From Watersipora subatra (taxonomy: Eukaryota > Bryozoa > Gymnolaemata > Cheilostomatida > Watersiporidae), in assembly GCF_963576615.1 (NCBI RefSeq), contig NC_088711.1, forward strand, positions 12,199,869 through 12,263,868: a stretch of 64,000 nt of DNA. The letters are read 5' to 3'. The notes beneath the pieces were generated by a model. The model searched no databases and had not been told where the DNA came from. It saw only the letters and a program-made list of their open reading frames with translations. Shown one piece after another: positions 11,701 through 24,306 of the stretch (positions are counted from its first letter, which is position 1; the number at the start of each line of letters is the position of its first letter). A program made the position numbers and the translations under genes.

Positions 11701-14700
11701 ACATGTATGTACACAGTTCTTCCCATAGTTTGGTTCTACATGTACCTCGATCAAGCAATATCAAACAGCGCTCCACGCCTTTGTGTTTTAGTGTTAAAAT
11801 TATACATCTCCCCAAGAACGGTAAGGGTGGGAACAAAGGCAAAGCTTTATTTTAATATGAAAACAACAAATAATAGGAAAACATGAGCAAACAACTTCAG
11901 ATCCAGTTTTTAAAAAATCTTTGAAGCCATCTAATAGCTATTGTGAGGAAGAATAAGTAAGCTATAGTAAGAATGAGTAGTATAGCCTGAAAACTATAGT
12001 AAGAATGAGTAGTATAGCCTGAAAACTATAGTAAGAATGAGTAGTATAGCCTGATATGAGTTGAGTGGAGATTCTGTCATAACTAAAAAAATTTTAAATA
12101 TTGGATGCAAAGAAGAAAATATAATGTTACAATAAAAACCTTTACATATGTTTTACATATAATTTAATTTTTTAGCTCGATTTAGTTTTACATAGTCATA
12201 ATAAGTTGTTTTAATGCATAACGTAGCAGTTGAACTATCAACATGTGTAATGAATCAAACAGAAAACAAGTTTCTCTTATAATAATTTTTACTCTAACAA
12301 ATGACATTCGAAGCAAATATAGAAATGGATTAACTTTGTAATACTGGAATTAATACTATATTGGGTTTTATTTTTATTTTTCACTATACAACATACTATA
12401 ACATTTGAAAAAAATATAGAAATATGTTTATCAAAAAATACGAAAATAATGAAACCCATCTGCACATTGTTGTTCCATTTGTTCTATTTTAGATGCCGAA
12501 CAACTCACTGGAGTGTTCGTATTACCCAAATACTCCAATCATGCTAAGACAACACAAAAAACAGGCCTCACCTCTTCAAACTTTTCTCTCATTTTTTGGA
12601 GTAGGTCCTCAGTGTGGTTCTAAAAAAGCACAACAGAGATTTACAAATGAAGGTGTTAAAAATTTTAAGAACACTCAACTTAGAATAACCTAAAATATGG
12701 CCAATGACGCAAAAAATTGCATGGCAGGTATTTATAGCATGAATACATTTGGAAGAAATCTCGTAATGGCTAATAGTGATAACCAGTAAAATTAGCCAAG
12801 TATTAGGTACAATGGCCATGAGTGAGTTCGTTCACCTATCATTAATCTATATATATAACGAGCATTGAATAACGTGCATATTATCCAACTGTAAACTATT
12901 CCAATACGCAGCAGGCTAGCCAAGTGGCAGGTAATCTATTGATTTAAACACGCTTCTCCTTTCCATCAGCTAGAAATGTTCTAGAAGAGCATTTTTACAA
13001 CGAGTCGGGAATGTAAAATACAATCCATTCTGCACGCAGAGTTATGCACGCAAATTAGTTTTATTCATCAATTTTACATATGACTGGGTTACATATATAA
13101 GAGGTCATGAGATATATACATCGACCTAGAAGGTGAATTTCGATGAAATGCTGGTAAAATTACGTTTAAGTATGGTGAAATGTAAGTAAAGACATTCAGC
13201 AATCGGTTTATTATATATTAAACAGCGTTGTAGGTTCTGTGGCATCATAGCCACAGAACCTACAATGCATCAATGGGCCACTTGTTGCAAGCTGAGAATG
13301 TCTATTAAAATAATGCGTTATATGGTATTGGAATAGTTCGATGAAGAATGCTACTGGTGAGTGCAAAATGACCGCTAATTTAGTTGTTGATATTCATGAG
13401 ATGCGCTAACAAGCTCATGTTTTTGTCCTAAAAAATGTAACACAATAATTTCTGCACAAATAATACAAAGCCTCAAGCTTTATCACAGCAACACCAAACA
13501 TACCGGTAACTGTAACATAATTATCCTAACACCAAGAGAAAGGAAACAAATAATTGCACTAAAGAAATTTTAGCTGGGCCACAAAAACAATTATTGTGAA
13601 ATGCCTATATGTTTGTGCAATACTAACTCGTCATTTCGTTGGCTAAATCCATATACAAAAATCTTTTTTTTCAAATCCCAGTTCTGCCATCAATTCCATT
13701 TCTATGTAATTGCTAATAGAAGATGGTTGAACTGCACTTCTTATCAAGTAAATACAAATACTTGATAAGAGGTGCAGTTCTATCTTTTACTGGGTTCTCA
13801 TTCAGGAACTTTTAATATTATGTAATTCTATAAAAATAGCATAACAAATATATTGATAGTATATTATAATGAGGTTAAGACGGTATCTTCAAAGACGGTA
13901 TCAGGAGTAGGCAATGACAACGCAAGACTGTCATTAGTAACATATATTGATAACCTGAGTTCTTTACAAAAACTGACGCGTAGACCGTAAGCGGCTGCTC
14001 AAGGGTGTGAGCTTTATAAATCTAACACGTGGAGAAAAGGTTATGAAATGTTGGTTGTCATCCTACAGTTCAACACAGTAGTGATACAGTTGATATAGTT
14101 GGTATGTAGGTGATAGTGTAGGTGATATAGGTGATATAATTGATATGTAGGTGATATAGTGTAGGGATATAGGTGATATAATTGATATGTAGGTGATATA
14201 GTGTAGGTGATATAGGTGATATAATTGATATGTAGGTGATATAGTGTAGGTGATATAGGTGATATAATTGACAAACTAGGGATACATAAACAACTAACTC
14301 ATCTCAATCAAAAACTTACCCTCATTTCTTCAGACCATTTCTCATTCTCTATTTTTTGGTCATATACAGTTCTTTTTTCCTAAAATAAAAATTTCCATTT
14401 GACAATCTCATTGTCAAATGTGCTGCAAACTTGCTCCAATATATATCTCGTTATATGTCATAATAAGGGAGGGGTGTCGCGTAAAACATCTAAAGCATAG
14501 GAAACGTGCTTCTCAGAGCTTTTGTTGTTAGGCTGATGCTGTCTTAGTATTTCTAACGCCTCTTGTTTTACCTCTAAAATGACCATCAGTCTTAAGATAG
14601 CGGAGAGAGGAAGTGAGGGGGCTACGTAGAGGGAGAAGTAGAGAGAGAAAATGAAGTACAAACAGGTATACCATAGCAAGTGAAGCGCAACATAAGAACA

Positions 14701-15977
14701 AGATTCAATAGTATTGACCAGTTGTCAAATTACACAGCCCCAAACCAGTTATCGCTGTATCGGAGAATAACTTATACACACGATAGAGGAATTCAATTAC
14801 AATGAGCATATCAGCCAAGTGTTAAGGCTGATTCTTTCACTCCTTTGTTGTCTTTGACTAAAGCTGTTTGCCCAGCTTACACGAGTGTCTATTCAGAAAC
14901 GTTACAACATTGAGAGCTTCGAGCGGGTGTCTCTCAATACTTACTGGGGTTCCTATGAGCTCAAAGGCCTGTCCAAGTATCTTGAATGCCTCTTCAGCCC
15001 CTGGCTGCTTGTTCTAAAACAACGAGTCATCATTGAGCCATCATAGACAATGGAAAAGGAACGGGACTTCCTGCTATAGATCTAAAGAATTCAAGGATTG
15101 GCTCGTAGGCCCATGTTTAAGACCATTCATGTCTAGGGTTCCCCTAATACCTAGTCCTAGAATGCAAGTCAATGATATCTTCACGATGCTTTGTACAAAT
15201 CGCTATTTTTCACCAATATCTGCGCTGGTAGTATCTTGTTATGAACTTGGAGGCTCAAGTATATCTGCAAGCATCCCTTTATCTTTGTTAGTCATGAAAA
15301 GAACTAGCCAATAATATGGATATAATACAAAAACCAGTGAGTAATAGACTAGACAAAGAGTTATGGGATGTGAGTTATAAGATGCATGTGCTCCTGTATT
15401 GAGGGAAGCGTGTGCCAGTGTAGCCACATCTCCCACAGGAATGCAAAAGCTACATATCATTTTAAATATTTAATAAACAGTCGAGTATCTGTCTACGCAA
15501 TATATCACACATCGTATGTATGTCAGAACGTTGCTTTACATGTGCCACAGGCAGGTCAATAAAGCATTAACTCACAAAATACATAATAATTAGCACACTA
15601 CTTGACATGATAACTATTGCTATCCAGTGACTAGCAGAGTCAGCAACTAATAGCAGTATCCATTCGAACACAAGAATCATTAGTAAAAGAAACCACCATA
15701 AACTAGAAATTAACACAAATCCTGGTTAGAGCAGTCTAAGAGTCAGCGCTGCTCATAAAGAGAGAGAAGTCAGCGCTGCTCATAAAGAGAGAGAGAAGTC
15801 AGCGCTGCTCATAAAGAGAGAGAAGGATAACACGGTAGACCTTATCAGGATGTACAAGCACAGCCTGGCGCCGATAGTGCTTTCTGACGAGTTCATTAGA
15901 AGCTCCAAAGCGTAAACCAAGTATACTATATGGGTCTTTTCCTTGGCATGTGAGGAGCCGTCTCATAGCCTCTTCAC
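8782..15977 (-). CDS. DNAJC14: DNAJC14-type J protein, C-terminal part (J domain, Jiv90 domain, basic tail)
   Basis: Eight phase-consistent exons: 15841-15977, 14945-15013, 14320-14379, 12572-12619, 11101-11220, 10098-10199, 9458-9555 and 8782-8959 (stop TAG at 8782-8784). The first carries J-domain helices I-II (DPYSILGL) and the HPD tripeptide (VHPDK). The second (AEEAFKILGQAFELIG) and third (EKRTVYD) are helices III-IV. The 11.1-kb exon has paired CxxC motifs (CNKC, CNGC) around KRHRRYP, and the next reads GEIWAETTFMG and YEVTDWVVCQ; together these are the Jiv90 zinc-binding region that defines DNAJC14 (DRIP78). The tail ends in a Lys/Arg cluster (KKGKRRAKRR). In vertebrates the protein is an ER-membrane J protein that recruits Hsp70 and assists export of some receptors; that role here is inferred. 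The first exon needs one base from an upstream exon, so the gene continues to higher coordinates. Confidence 0.93.
11962..12055. repeat. 32-bp tandem repeat, about 3 copies
   Basis: Unit CTATAGTAAGAATGAGTAGT plus 12 more bases (ATAGCCTGAAAA), in a DNAJC14 intron. Confidence 0.85.
13228..13265. repeat. Perfect fold-back, 16-bp stem, 6-nt loop
   Basis: Arms TTGTAGGTTCTGTGGC (13,228-13,243) and its complement at 13,250-13,265. Confidence 0.9.
13729..13780. repeat. Fold-back, 22-bp stem with one mismatch, 8-nt loop
   Basis: Arms 13,729-13,750 (starts GAACTGCACTTC) and 13,759-13,780 (ends GGTGCAGTTC), in a DNAJC14 intron. Confidence 0.85.
14098..14270. repeat. 43-bp tandem repeat, about 4 copies
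   Basis: Built from GTAGGTGATATA-like blocks; the 43-bp period is clearest in the second half. It lies in a DNAJC14 intron. Confidence 0.75.
15743..15828. repeat. 27-29-bp tandem repeat, 3 copies
   Basis: GTCAGCGCTGCTCATAAAGA followed by GAGAGAA, with slight length change from GA slippage. It ends just beside the donor of the first J-domain exon (15,841). Confidence 0.85.
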
Positions 15978-16120
15978 CTAAAAACATATACTAAAACTCA
16001 TTCAAGATACCCAGTGGTTGGATGAACAGAGAACATTGAACTAGATGAGTTAAACTAAAAGAAAATTCCAGCTAAACCTCCAGATGAGCTAATGACAAAG
16101 GAAGGTAGTGAGGTCATATG

Positions 16121-16125
16121 AGAGG

Positions 16126-16184
<59 letters not shown>

Positions 16185-16533
16185 CCTACTTTTCTAGAGC
16201 AGTCCATAATCATTTATATATATATTTTTTAAATTTCAAATAGAAATGTTTTTCACATTATGCCATACAACAATAATAAAACAGAAACGAAAAAAGGCAA
16301 CAGTTAAGGGCCATTAAAATCAAATAAATCGTTTAACAAATAGTGTTTAAAATCAAATAAGAGGCCAATATATAGATACTATTTTTAGGCAGTCCATAAT
16401 TATTATTAAATTTTTTATATTTCAAATAAAAATCATTTTCAAATTATGCTATATAACAAAAATAAAGCAAAAAAAGGCACCAGTTAGCCAATAAAATCAT
16501 ATAAATAGTTTGATAAATACCGTTTAAAATACC
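16121..16533. repeat. Local tandem duplication of about 200 bp
   Basis: GAGGCCAATATA...CAGTCCATAAT...AAATTTC/TATTTC... at 16,121-16,355 is repeated with divergence at 16,360-16,533. Only the first copy has the TA expansion. Confidence 0.6.
16130..16180. repeat. (TA)n microsatellite
   Basis: About 25 TA units inside the first copy of a local duplication. Confidence 0.95.
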
Positions 16534-16549
16534 TTTCTCTGCTAAGGCA

Positions 16550-17345
16550 ACGGATATTAGGTGGAAGATTGTTAAAGCAGCTAGCTATGATATTTTCAAA
16601 ATAATTGGTAGTGTTGTATGCAACTTGTTCATATCACGTAAGTTTAAATAAGTGGAAAACCTGTAGTTGTCATGTAAAAAACGAGGACACAAACCATGAA
16701 AGATCTTGAAACCTTTAATTGAAGTAAAATAAATATTTAGCATATGTAAAGTGAGGAGATGCAACGATTAGGAAAGATCATCCGTTGGAATAAGATATGC
16801 TGGAATATGATGTAGATTTGCAATTAGTCAAAAGGGTCTTTTTTTACAACAAAAATAAATCCTTAGTGACATATCTTGGAGCTAGATTATAATAAATGTG
16901 GATACCATAAATAATATGGCCAAAAATAAACTGATAATAAAATGCAATGGCATATTTGGAGTTTAAGTATGGCCTCCATATTTTCTATAAGACATTTCTA
17001 TGTTTAGGTTAAAACCAAACAAGTTTAAGTATACATCTTATTTCTTTTGACAAAAGATTAAGAATAGCAATAAAACTGTTGAGTGCATCTTTTAGTAGGT
17101 AGAGAATAAAATCATCAGACCGTGGATGTCCGGCACTTGAGAATTGAAACATATCAATTATGTATGAAGGAGTTAAACCATTTAGCATTTTGAATCCAAC
17201 AATGTAAGTAAAATAAGCTAACATATCTGGCAGTGAGAGAACATCCACCGTTCTAAACAAGGATGTAGATGGTAGATAATACCAAGGAACGAAACACGAA
17301 TGAGTTAGCTGATAAGGTATGGATGAGAGTCATCGTGTAAGTTAA
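16550..17345 (-). pseudogene. Decayed non-LTR retrotransposon RT C-terminal region
   Basis: The minus-strand frame at 17,009-17,260 reads GFKMLNGLTPSYIIDMFQF and later SFIAILNLLSKEIRC. A second, more broken stretch (16,640-16,760) reads like FKIFHGLCPRFLHDNYRFST. Both look like the 'FK.l.GL.P.yl.dlf' part after LINE reverse transcriptase. Several stops. Confidence 0.45.
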
Positions 17346-17711
17346 AGGGTCAAACAGGAGTGCTATTCACCGTTTCCATGGACGCCTGTCATTCATTCAT
17401 TTGCACCAGTGAAGAAGTCATAAAACAATAGGCTATATCCAGGTAACTAATTGAATGGAGCTAGTAAACCTAGTCGGAGAACTTACTGTAAACAATACAT
17501 CATTGGAATATGTTTAGCGTCGAATAGAACTGAATAGAATAGAGTTAATGGTGAGAAACAAGGCTATACATGTACTTAGATACACAAATAATGGTCATTT
17601 TTTCCATTCATTTTGAATGAGCGTGTCTGCTTCGATTTTTATTAAAAATTGGAGTATTGAAGATAGCTATTTGTGATGCTAATTGTACACAGGGTTTCCT
17701 TTTAAACTCAC

Positions 17712-18210
17712 CAAAACAACTTTTATTATTTGCTCCAAGGAACTCTCAATAAGTTTAACGGCCATTTCACTATCTACATAGTGAGTTTGGTTTATGTATA
17801 CACAGAAACGGCATGACATACGCACTTTTAATTTCTCAAGCAGAACCTAACAGCCACTTGCCGCTGCCTGCCATAGTCTGCTGCCTGCCATAGCCTGTCA
17901 CACATCCTCAGACAGTTCACTTGACCCACAAGTGCTGCTGCAGAAGTTGTGTATGACGGTTTCCATGACACTTATTGATATATTAGTACTGCAGTAAGCT
18001 ACTTGACTTGTCCAGCAGGAATGGAGATCGCACTGGCTGTGACCAGCGACAGAGCAATGAACTTTTTCCATAAAATCAAAACTTCTGTACTTGAAGCTTG
18101 TAGCCAGCACCAAAGTAAAGCATACCTTCGTGTCGGGTTTTTATTAGCTGGTATTTAGCCGACAAGTCATTATTTGCTAGCTGAAGCGAAAGCAGTTTCT
18201 TCGCTGTTCG
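17712..18210 (-). CDS. Two tentative coiled-coil exons, gene unknown
   Basis: Exon 18126-18210 (acceptor TTGACAG, donor GTATGC) reads 28 codons including TAKKLLSLQLANNDLSAKY. It ends in phase 1, which fits the acceptor of exon 17712-17773, reading SEMAVKLIESSLEQIIKVVL before a GTGAGT donor. Both are open in this frame only and look helical. They lie inside the proposed large DNAJC14 intron, but their phases do not fit between its exons (phase 0 needed, 1 offered). They may belong to a small separate gene or be chance. I do not recognise the product. Confidence 0.3.
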
Positions 18211-19511
18211 CTGTCAAGATATCTTTCAATTTTACCGGCAAGAGAAGCATTTTATCAGTTTAAAAATAGAAACCAAATTAAAAAGAAAGGAAAAATAGAA
18301 TAAATTAATATTTTAGTGGATGAAATAGGAGAGAGAACAGGCTCAACTATTGCAGTATATCTATAGCTAGTATTCTACATGGCCAGCAAAATAGTAGTCG
18401 GGCTCCAAAGGATGCTAGTTAAACAATTACATAACAATAGGAAATGTGAATAGTCCAATCATTGCTTTTCTATCTGAGAATTCCTCGCGCAAAAAGACTC
18501 ACAAAGTAATGAAATCAAAAAAGTTGGTTCTTTGAGTAGGTAATATAAACTTTTTAAGTTGTAATGACCCTATCCAAACCATTTTATTTGCTCCCCAAAG
18601 GAAACTCACTAAGACCCATATTTACGTCATTCAATACTTAGCTGATGCTATATACCATTGGAAGAAAATATAATTACTTCCATTCCTAGATCTGCTTTCC
18701 ATGTCAAAGCAGTCTGTCTGTATCGGAGCAAATATTCTTATTAGTTCTATTCTTTATTCTATTATATTTCGTTATATTCTTGTTAAAATATGCTATAATT
18801 TATCTAATTCATTTCACAGACCAAAAACACACGATAACTGATAAATACTGCACATCATTAAAAACAAATCTATTATATATAAACTCAATTATACATAAAA
18901 AAAGTAAAGCAACAAAATGATAGATAATTAATAGATAATGATAGATAATAAAACTACATTAGGTTTGTAGCGACATTTCACCTTAATGACAGACAAACCA
19001 AAGTATAGGCTTGGCAATGCGCAGGTTCACATAATCTAGACAAAGTGAACTGTACACTAAATTGGTTATACATATTCCTTATTATACATGTATTGGTATT
19101 TTATGTGGATTATTTTTAATTTCAAAGAAAGTGGGAAAACGAAAAAGTCTACACAGTGTGCAAAAATGATAACAGAAGAGACAACTTTCCTTTAATCAGT
19201 AGTGCATTCCCATGAAACAAGTTCTAATCGTTCAGCACGCAAGAAGAAATCCAAGTTGATGACAGGAGCCAAGTCTTTTCATGATATAGTCGACTATCTA
19301 CTCAACTAACTAAATATTTAATGTTCTAGAAAACAATATCTTACGTCTTAAAGCACATCAATTACATAAGTAATGTTTCAGCTTATTCAGGTTCTTCAAT
19401 ATCTTGGCTTTCAAATGAGCCATTGTTTGACATGGTGAGACGGACATTGGTTGGTGTTTATAGGATTTCCCCAGAGCTCTACCACAGAAATGTTCAATGG
19501 TATAGGCTCGG

Positions 19512-19531
19512 AAATTGTGACGTCACAATTT
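19512..19531. promoter_or_regulatory. 20-bp perfect palindrome centred on a CRE site
   Basis: AAATTGTGACGTCACAATTT is self-complementary over 20 bp, with the full CREB/ATF site TGACGTCA at its centre. It could be a promoter or enhancer element; no gene start is known beside it. Confidence 0.45.
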
Positions 19532-22500
19532 TCATATTCGGTGTTGCGTGCTCTTACCGCTTATTTTATCGCTCACCGCTCATATTTATCAGCTACGATA
19601 ATTACGCTAGTGGCAGGCGAAGGTAGGACAACTCCAGAGAACCAATGAAGATGACAAAGGAATCAGTGTCATTTGCTCTCTATGTACAGATTATTTTTAT
19701 GATAAATAACTCAGATTCCAAGCACCATACTATATTGTCCCGATGATATTATGCACTAGCCCTCTCTTTTTATTGTGATGCTGAGGAGCACGACTGAGGC
19801 TAATTAATTTCAAGCATTGCGTGATCGCGCAAGAGTGCAATCTACATATAGTCCTAGGGCCATGCCACTGCAGGTCATAATCGATGTGATTTCATTACCT
19901 TTATCACCATGGGTGGTTAACAACCAGGTATGTTGGTAGTAGTCATTTCTGTTTTTGTTTAATTTTGTTGTAGAAATCAATTGAATTAAATCAATCGTTG
20001 GAGTTGACTCACTGCACTCCGAGATTGTTCAAAATAGAGAAGCCTACTGTAAATAACTTAATCTGCCTATGAGCTAGTATCATACACAAAGTGATTAATT
20101 TAACTGTCTAATACACCTGTTTTCTATTTTCCATATACTGAATTTATTCGAATATAATATAAATATTTTAATTTTTATATTTTTTCTTTTTGCTATTTAA
20201 TTACTAATTAGTTATTAATCATTTCTGTATGGGACAAACAATGCCATCATATAAAACGATGTGATAACAATTACTGTAAACGTTTAAAATGAACGAAAGA
20301 ATGAAAAAAGTAAACTCTAACAATCACCCGAAATCTGTTAACCCAGAACATGTGTTTGTATTGGTCGGGTGTCAACACGATCCCCAGGCATTGTTGATTA
20401 TCTAGAAACCTAGTTCATTATTAGCGCTCACTGGGTTTAAGAGCACCGATTGTCGCAAAAAAGCGCAGCCTCAATGGCAGCGAAAGGGTTCAATGAGCCA
20501 AGGCTAAATGATAATTATGACATCACATTGTAGGAACCACAACCAAGTGTTTTTTTATTGCAGGACATACTTTTGACACACTGTTTTTCATAGTTTTATT
20601 ATTCTTTGGGTATTTAATATAGGCTCATTCGAAAGCCAAGACTCTGATGTACTGAAATATATGATAAAAGTACTTATGTATTTTATGTGCTTTAAACTTT
20701 TGTAAAAATTTGCTTGCTTGAAGGTCAACTGGCCGCACAATTTTCTGCATAAACAGTACTAGATAACACTACAGATTGAGGTTGCAAACATATTTTTATG
20801 TAATTTTGACCAAGTACCAAAATTTATCAACATCTTCAAGATATGAAAATATACAGAAACATTCGCAATTTATGCAAAATATCATCTGTAAACAGCTGCA
20901 TCGCCATATTCTTATATTAGAATTGCTCATTTTTTGAACTAAAGTATTTAAAAAATTTTTTTATTAAAATCCTTATAAAAGCAGAGCATGCATTGATAGA
21001 TTTTGAACAAATAATTATCACGAATAGCTAATTTTTAAAGACAATTCTTCAAATTTTCCATTTATGTTGTGCAAAGGACGAATTTCTTACTAGCACACTC
21101 GACAGAATGTACGCACAAATCGATTGGTTTAATTCTATAACCACCACTGGAAAGTTAATGAATAAATACAACAAAAACTTTCTTGGGACTTATAAAATTT
21201 GCTTGAACCTTGCGTTATAATTATTTACCGTTTTGAGTAACCATAATAACGTAGCATGGCGATTAGAAAGAGACAATTTATAAAAATGGTGTCCAACAGA
21301 AGACCTTTTCTCCCAAGTTTTCGCATTGAATAATTGTCAGTGTTGACATCATAATTCATACGCCTGCATTTTATAAAAAAGAATGACTGCCTTATGCCAG
21401 TTTAGAGCATTACAAGTGTTTTTTTCTCAAAAACTGGTTTTTTGTTCTTCTAGCACCAAAATTATAGCCATAAAGAAAAATATTGGTTTTATTTATATTA
21501 TTGGATTATATTGGTATAAATAGAATTTTAAAATACTGCCAGTTAATCTTCAAGTCCACCAAATGTTCGTCATAAAAACAAATCTCATCACTAATGTAAT
21601 TATGGACGCGTTACCATTCCACCTAACTTTTCGATTGATACACTATACACCTTGCTAAACAATTTAAGTCAATCAATACAAGCTATATCATATCGTTATA
21701 GCTTGTTATTATCAAACTTATTTAGTTACATGTTATAGAAACAGTTCATGCCCAACCTCCCATTTTAAGCCGCTCTAAAAGTATGAAAACAGCCCAATTT
21801 TTGCTAGATATTATGGTGATCCTTACTACCTCATGCTTTGTATTTCACGGCCTCAGTTCCTCATGATATTTTTAATATACAGACATCCTTCGCAAGCGGC
21901 AAAAAGAATGGGGAAAAGCAAAATAAATTTGAAAATAGTTCCTACTAATAAAAAGCCTACAAGCCTTTAAGATTACTAACTAGATTCTCAAAACAACTAT
22001 TACTGGACTATCTTGTTGTTTACCACAGGCCACACAAGTGAAAGCTGTTCACAAGAATCATTGCATCTCCACAATTTCTTTACAGCGCATTTCTAAGCAT
22101 TAGAAAGATGAACAAGGAAGTCAGTGTGGCCGGTGGCTGTCAGGTTAAGCAACTCAGTGAACCAAATAGTTTAATTATAATGGGCTAGATCTGATTTACT
22201 CAAACTAGATTACAACATACAAACTACACTTGATCTGATGTGTGTAGGGTTGATAGTTGGATAAAGGACGGTTGATAGTACTCAGCAGTTCTTGACTTCT
22301 CACGATCAGTGTTAGTTATCATTAACCACTGTTAGCTAGGGATCACTGTATATAAACATGAAACAAAGATGTCTTCATTCAAATACCAGACACATCATCC
22401 ACATACTGATCTGAGCAACTTATCACTAAAAACTAACTAGACCCAGATAGTGATTTATGCATTTTATGTTGCAAGGTAGATGATTTCTTATTTTACAGGT

Positions 22501-22907
22501 ATATAAATAAAATATACATATATTCTTTTGTTAGTATTTTGAAGAAAAAAAAACAGAATATATTAGTTTAATTCAATTTATAATGTTAGTAAAAGGATGC
22601 ATTGCACTCCTAGGCAGTTGTAATAACTTTTTACTCTTGTAAATGGGAAATACAACACATTACCTACATCTTGACTACAGCTAGCAAAGTCTACACTGAG
22701 ATTATCATCTACGTAATTGAGGTATAGATAAAAGTGAAATGCTGGATGAGAATTCATTAGATATTTAAATCCGGTGATAAATACTTGTGGTCCACTTCAT
22801 TTATTAGTGTGGTAAGCTAAGATTCTATTACTCCAATCAATAGTGGCTTTGTGTAAAACATCTGATGTTTTTAGATGTATTTAAGAAAACATCTGTTAAC
22901 ATATCTT

Positions 22908-22954
22908 CAATATTTAGTTGAAGTAACTGATCCAGTTACTTCAAGTAAATATTG
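22908..22954. repeat. Fold-back, 22-bp stem with one mismatch, 3-nt loop
   Basis: Arms 22,908-22,929 (CAATATTTAGTTGAAGTAAC...) and 22,933-22,954, with loop ATC. Confidence 0.9.
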
Positions 22955-24306
22955 GCTACCAGTACCGGAGCAACCCTGACGATGCATTACATATACATTA
23001 CATTAATATGTGTATTCGTCAGCATTTCAACAACCAATTGCACAAAGGGCAGACCAAAGATGGCAAACCCATATAGCTACTGGCATGAAACTTTTAATCA
23101 TATCAGATCGTTAAAATTCTTTTGTCACAAATCCTTTACATACAAACAACCTCTAAAATGAGTCACAAACATTGTGAATGATGAAATTAAACAATCAGAA
23201 CAGGTTTATAACTACATATGAGAAATGCACTTACTAGTTTATTAGTTTACGAGACTACTTTGAATTAGACATGCCGGATTAAATTAAATGAATTTAATTA
23301 ATGACGGATTAACTAGAATTTATTAAGTCTGGCTAAGAATTTCTCCAGCTGTATGAAAGCCAGTTAGTAACATTTCTCAAGACAGAATAATGACTCATAA
23401 GGATAGGTTCAAAACGTGGTAGCGCAGTAACTCGATAGAGTACGAGAAAACCCAGCAGGATAAACGTTAAGGAACTTTTAACAATAACAGGTACTAACAC
23501 AGCAGGTCTCTAAAGTCGCTCATGTTATAGTCTTCGGTGAAATTTTGGAACACTTTTGCTACAAAAGATTTTTGTAGCAAAAACTTTACATTTATTCAAA
23601 ATGTAATTTCAAAACGTTCAACAGACCTTAGAAAGAAAATTATGCGTTGGGTGGGTAGATTTTAAGGTTTATAACATATTCAGTGATTTTCTAGCGATGG
23701 AAGAAACTACATATGACACGTTCAATAAAACCTTTCGACAATTAATTGTCTCGCCACTTGGTTGAACAATGATGTTACATGAATAAAACATCTCGGAGCC
23801 TATCTAACCTGAGAAACAATCCTAAGTAAGAATTAATACAGATTCATCTATTTTATAACTTTAAGGTAACTTACAGACCTGGTTTTATATAACAAATATG
23901 AGGTAGTAGTTATACTGAAATATTTTATGCTTGCTGAGAAATTAATTGTTTTACATTTCATAGTGGTAAAACTGTTACACCAGAATAAGTTTTAGAATAA
24001 ATATAAAAACAATTAGGCCCCTATAGATCTTCTTAATTATAGCTAATAATCACATGCAGTTGCACCAACAGAATTAAGACTACAGAATTAGGCTACCCTC
24101 ATATTATTAAACACGGAGGATGAAGCCCTCTGGTTGTGCCCAGCAACCAAAGGAATGGTGTTTAAAGGTTTGCGCTATAGAAATTGTAACTATAACAACA
24201 TATATATACAGGTAAAGCAACTAATCTGTGAATGTCTTTACCAAAATAGTATGCAATAGCAATATCTTTAAATTCATCAAAAGAGCTTCGGGACTCAAGG
24301 ACTCAC

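Larger units (their letters stand above)
18300..24200. other. Long gene-poor stretch, probably DNAJC14 intron
   Basis: AT-rich. No convincing exon on either strand. It contains the palindrome at 19,512 and the fold-back at 22,908. Confidence 0.5.

Noticed and set aside
14458-14586. Exon-like minus-strand frame (VKQEALEILRQHQPNNKSSE) between two J-domain exons
   Set aside because: Its phase does not fit the flanking exons and it runs into a stop. The neighbouring exons join in phase without it. It could be a poison exon, but nothing supports that.
22952-23161. Plus-strand frame with a signal-peptide-like start
   Set aside because: Ends after 69 codons without a domain or splice partner; its 5' end lies in the right arm of a fold-back.
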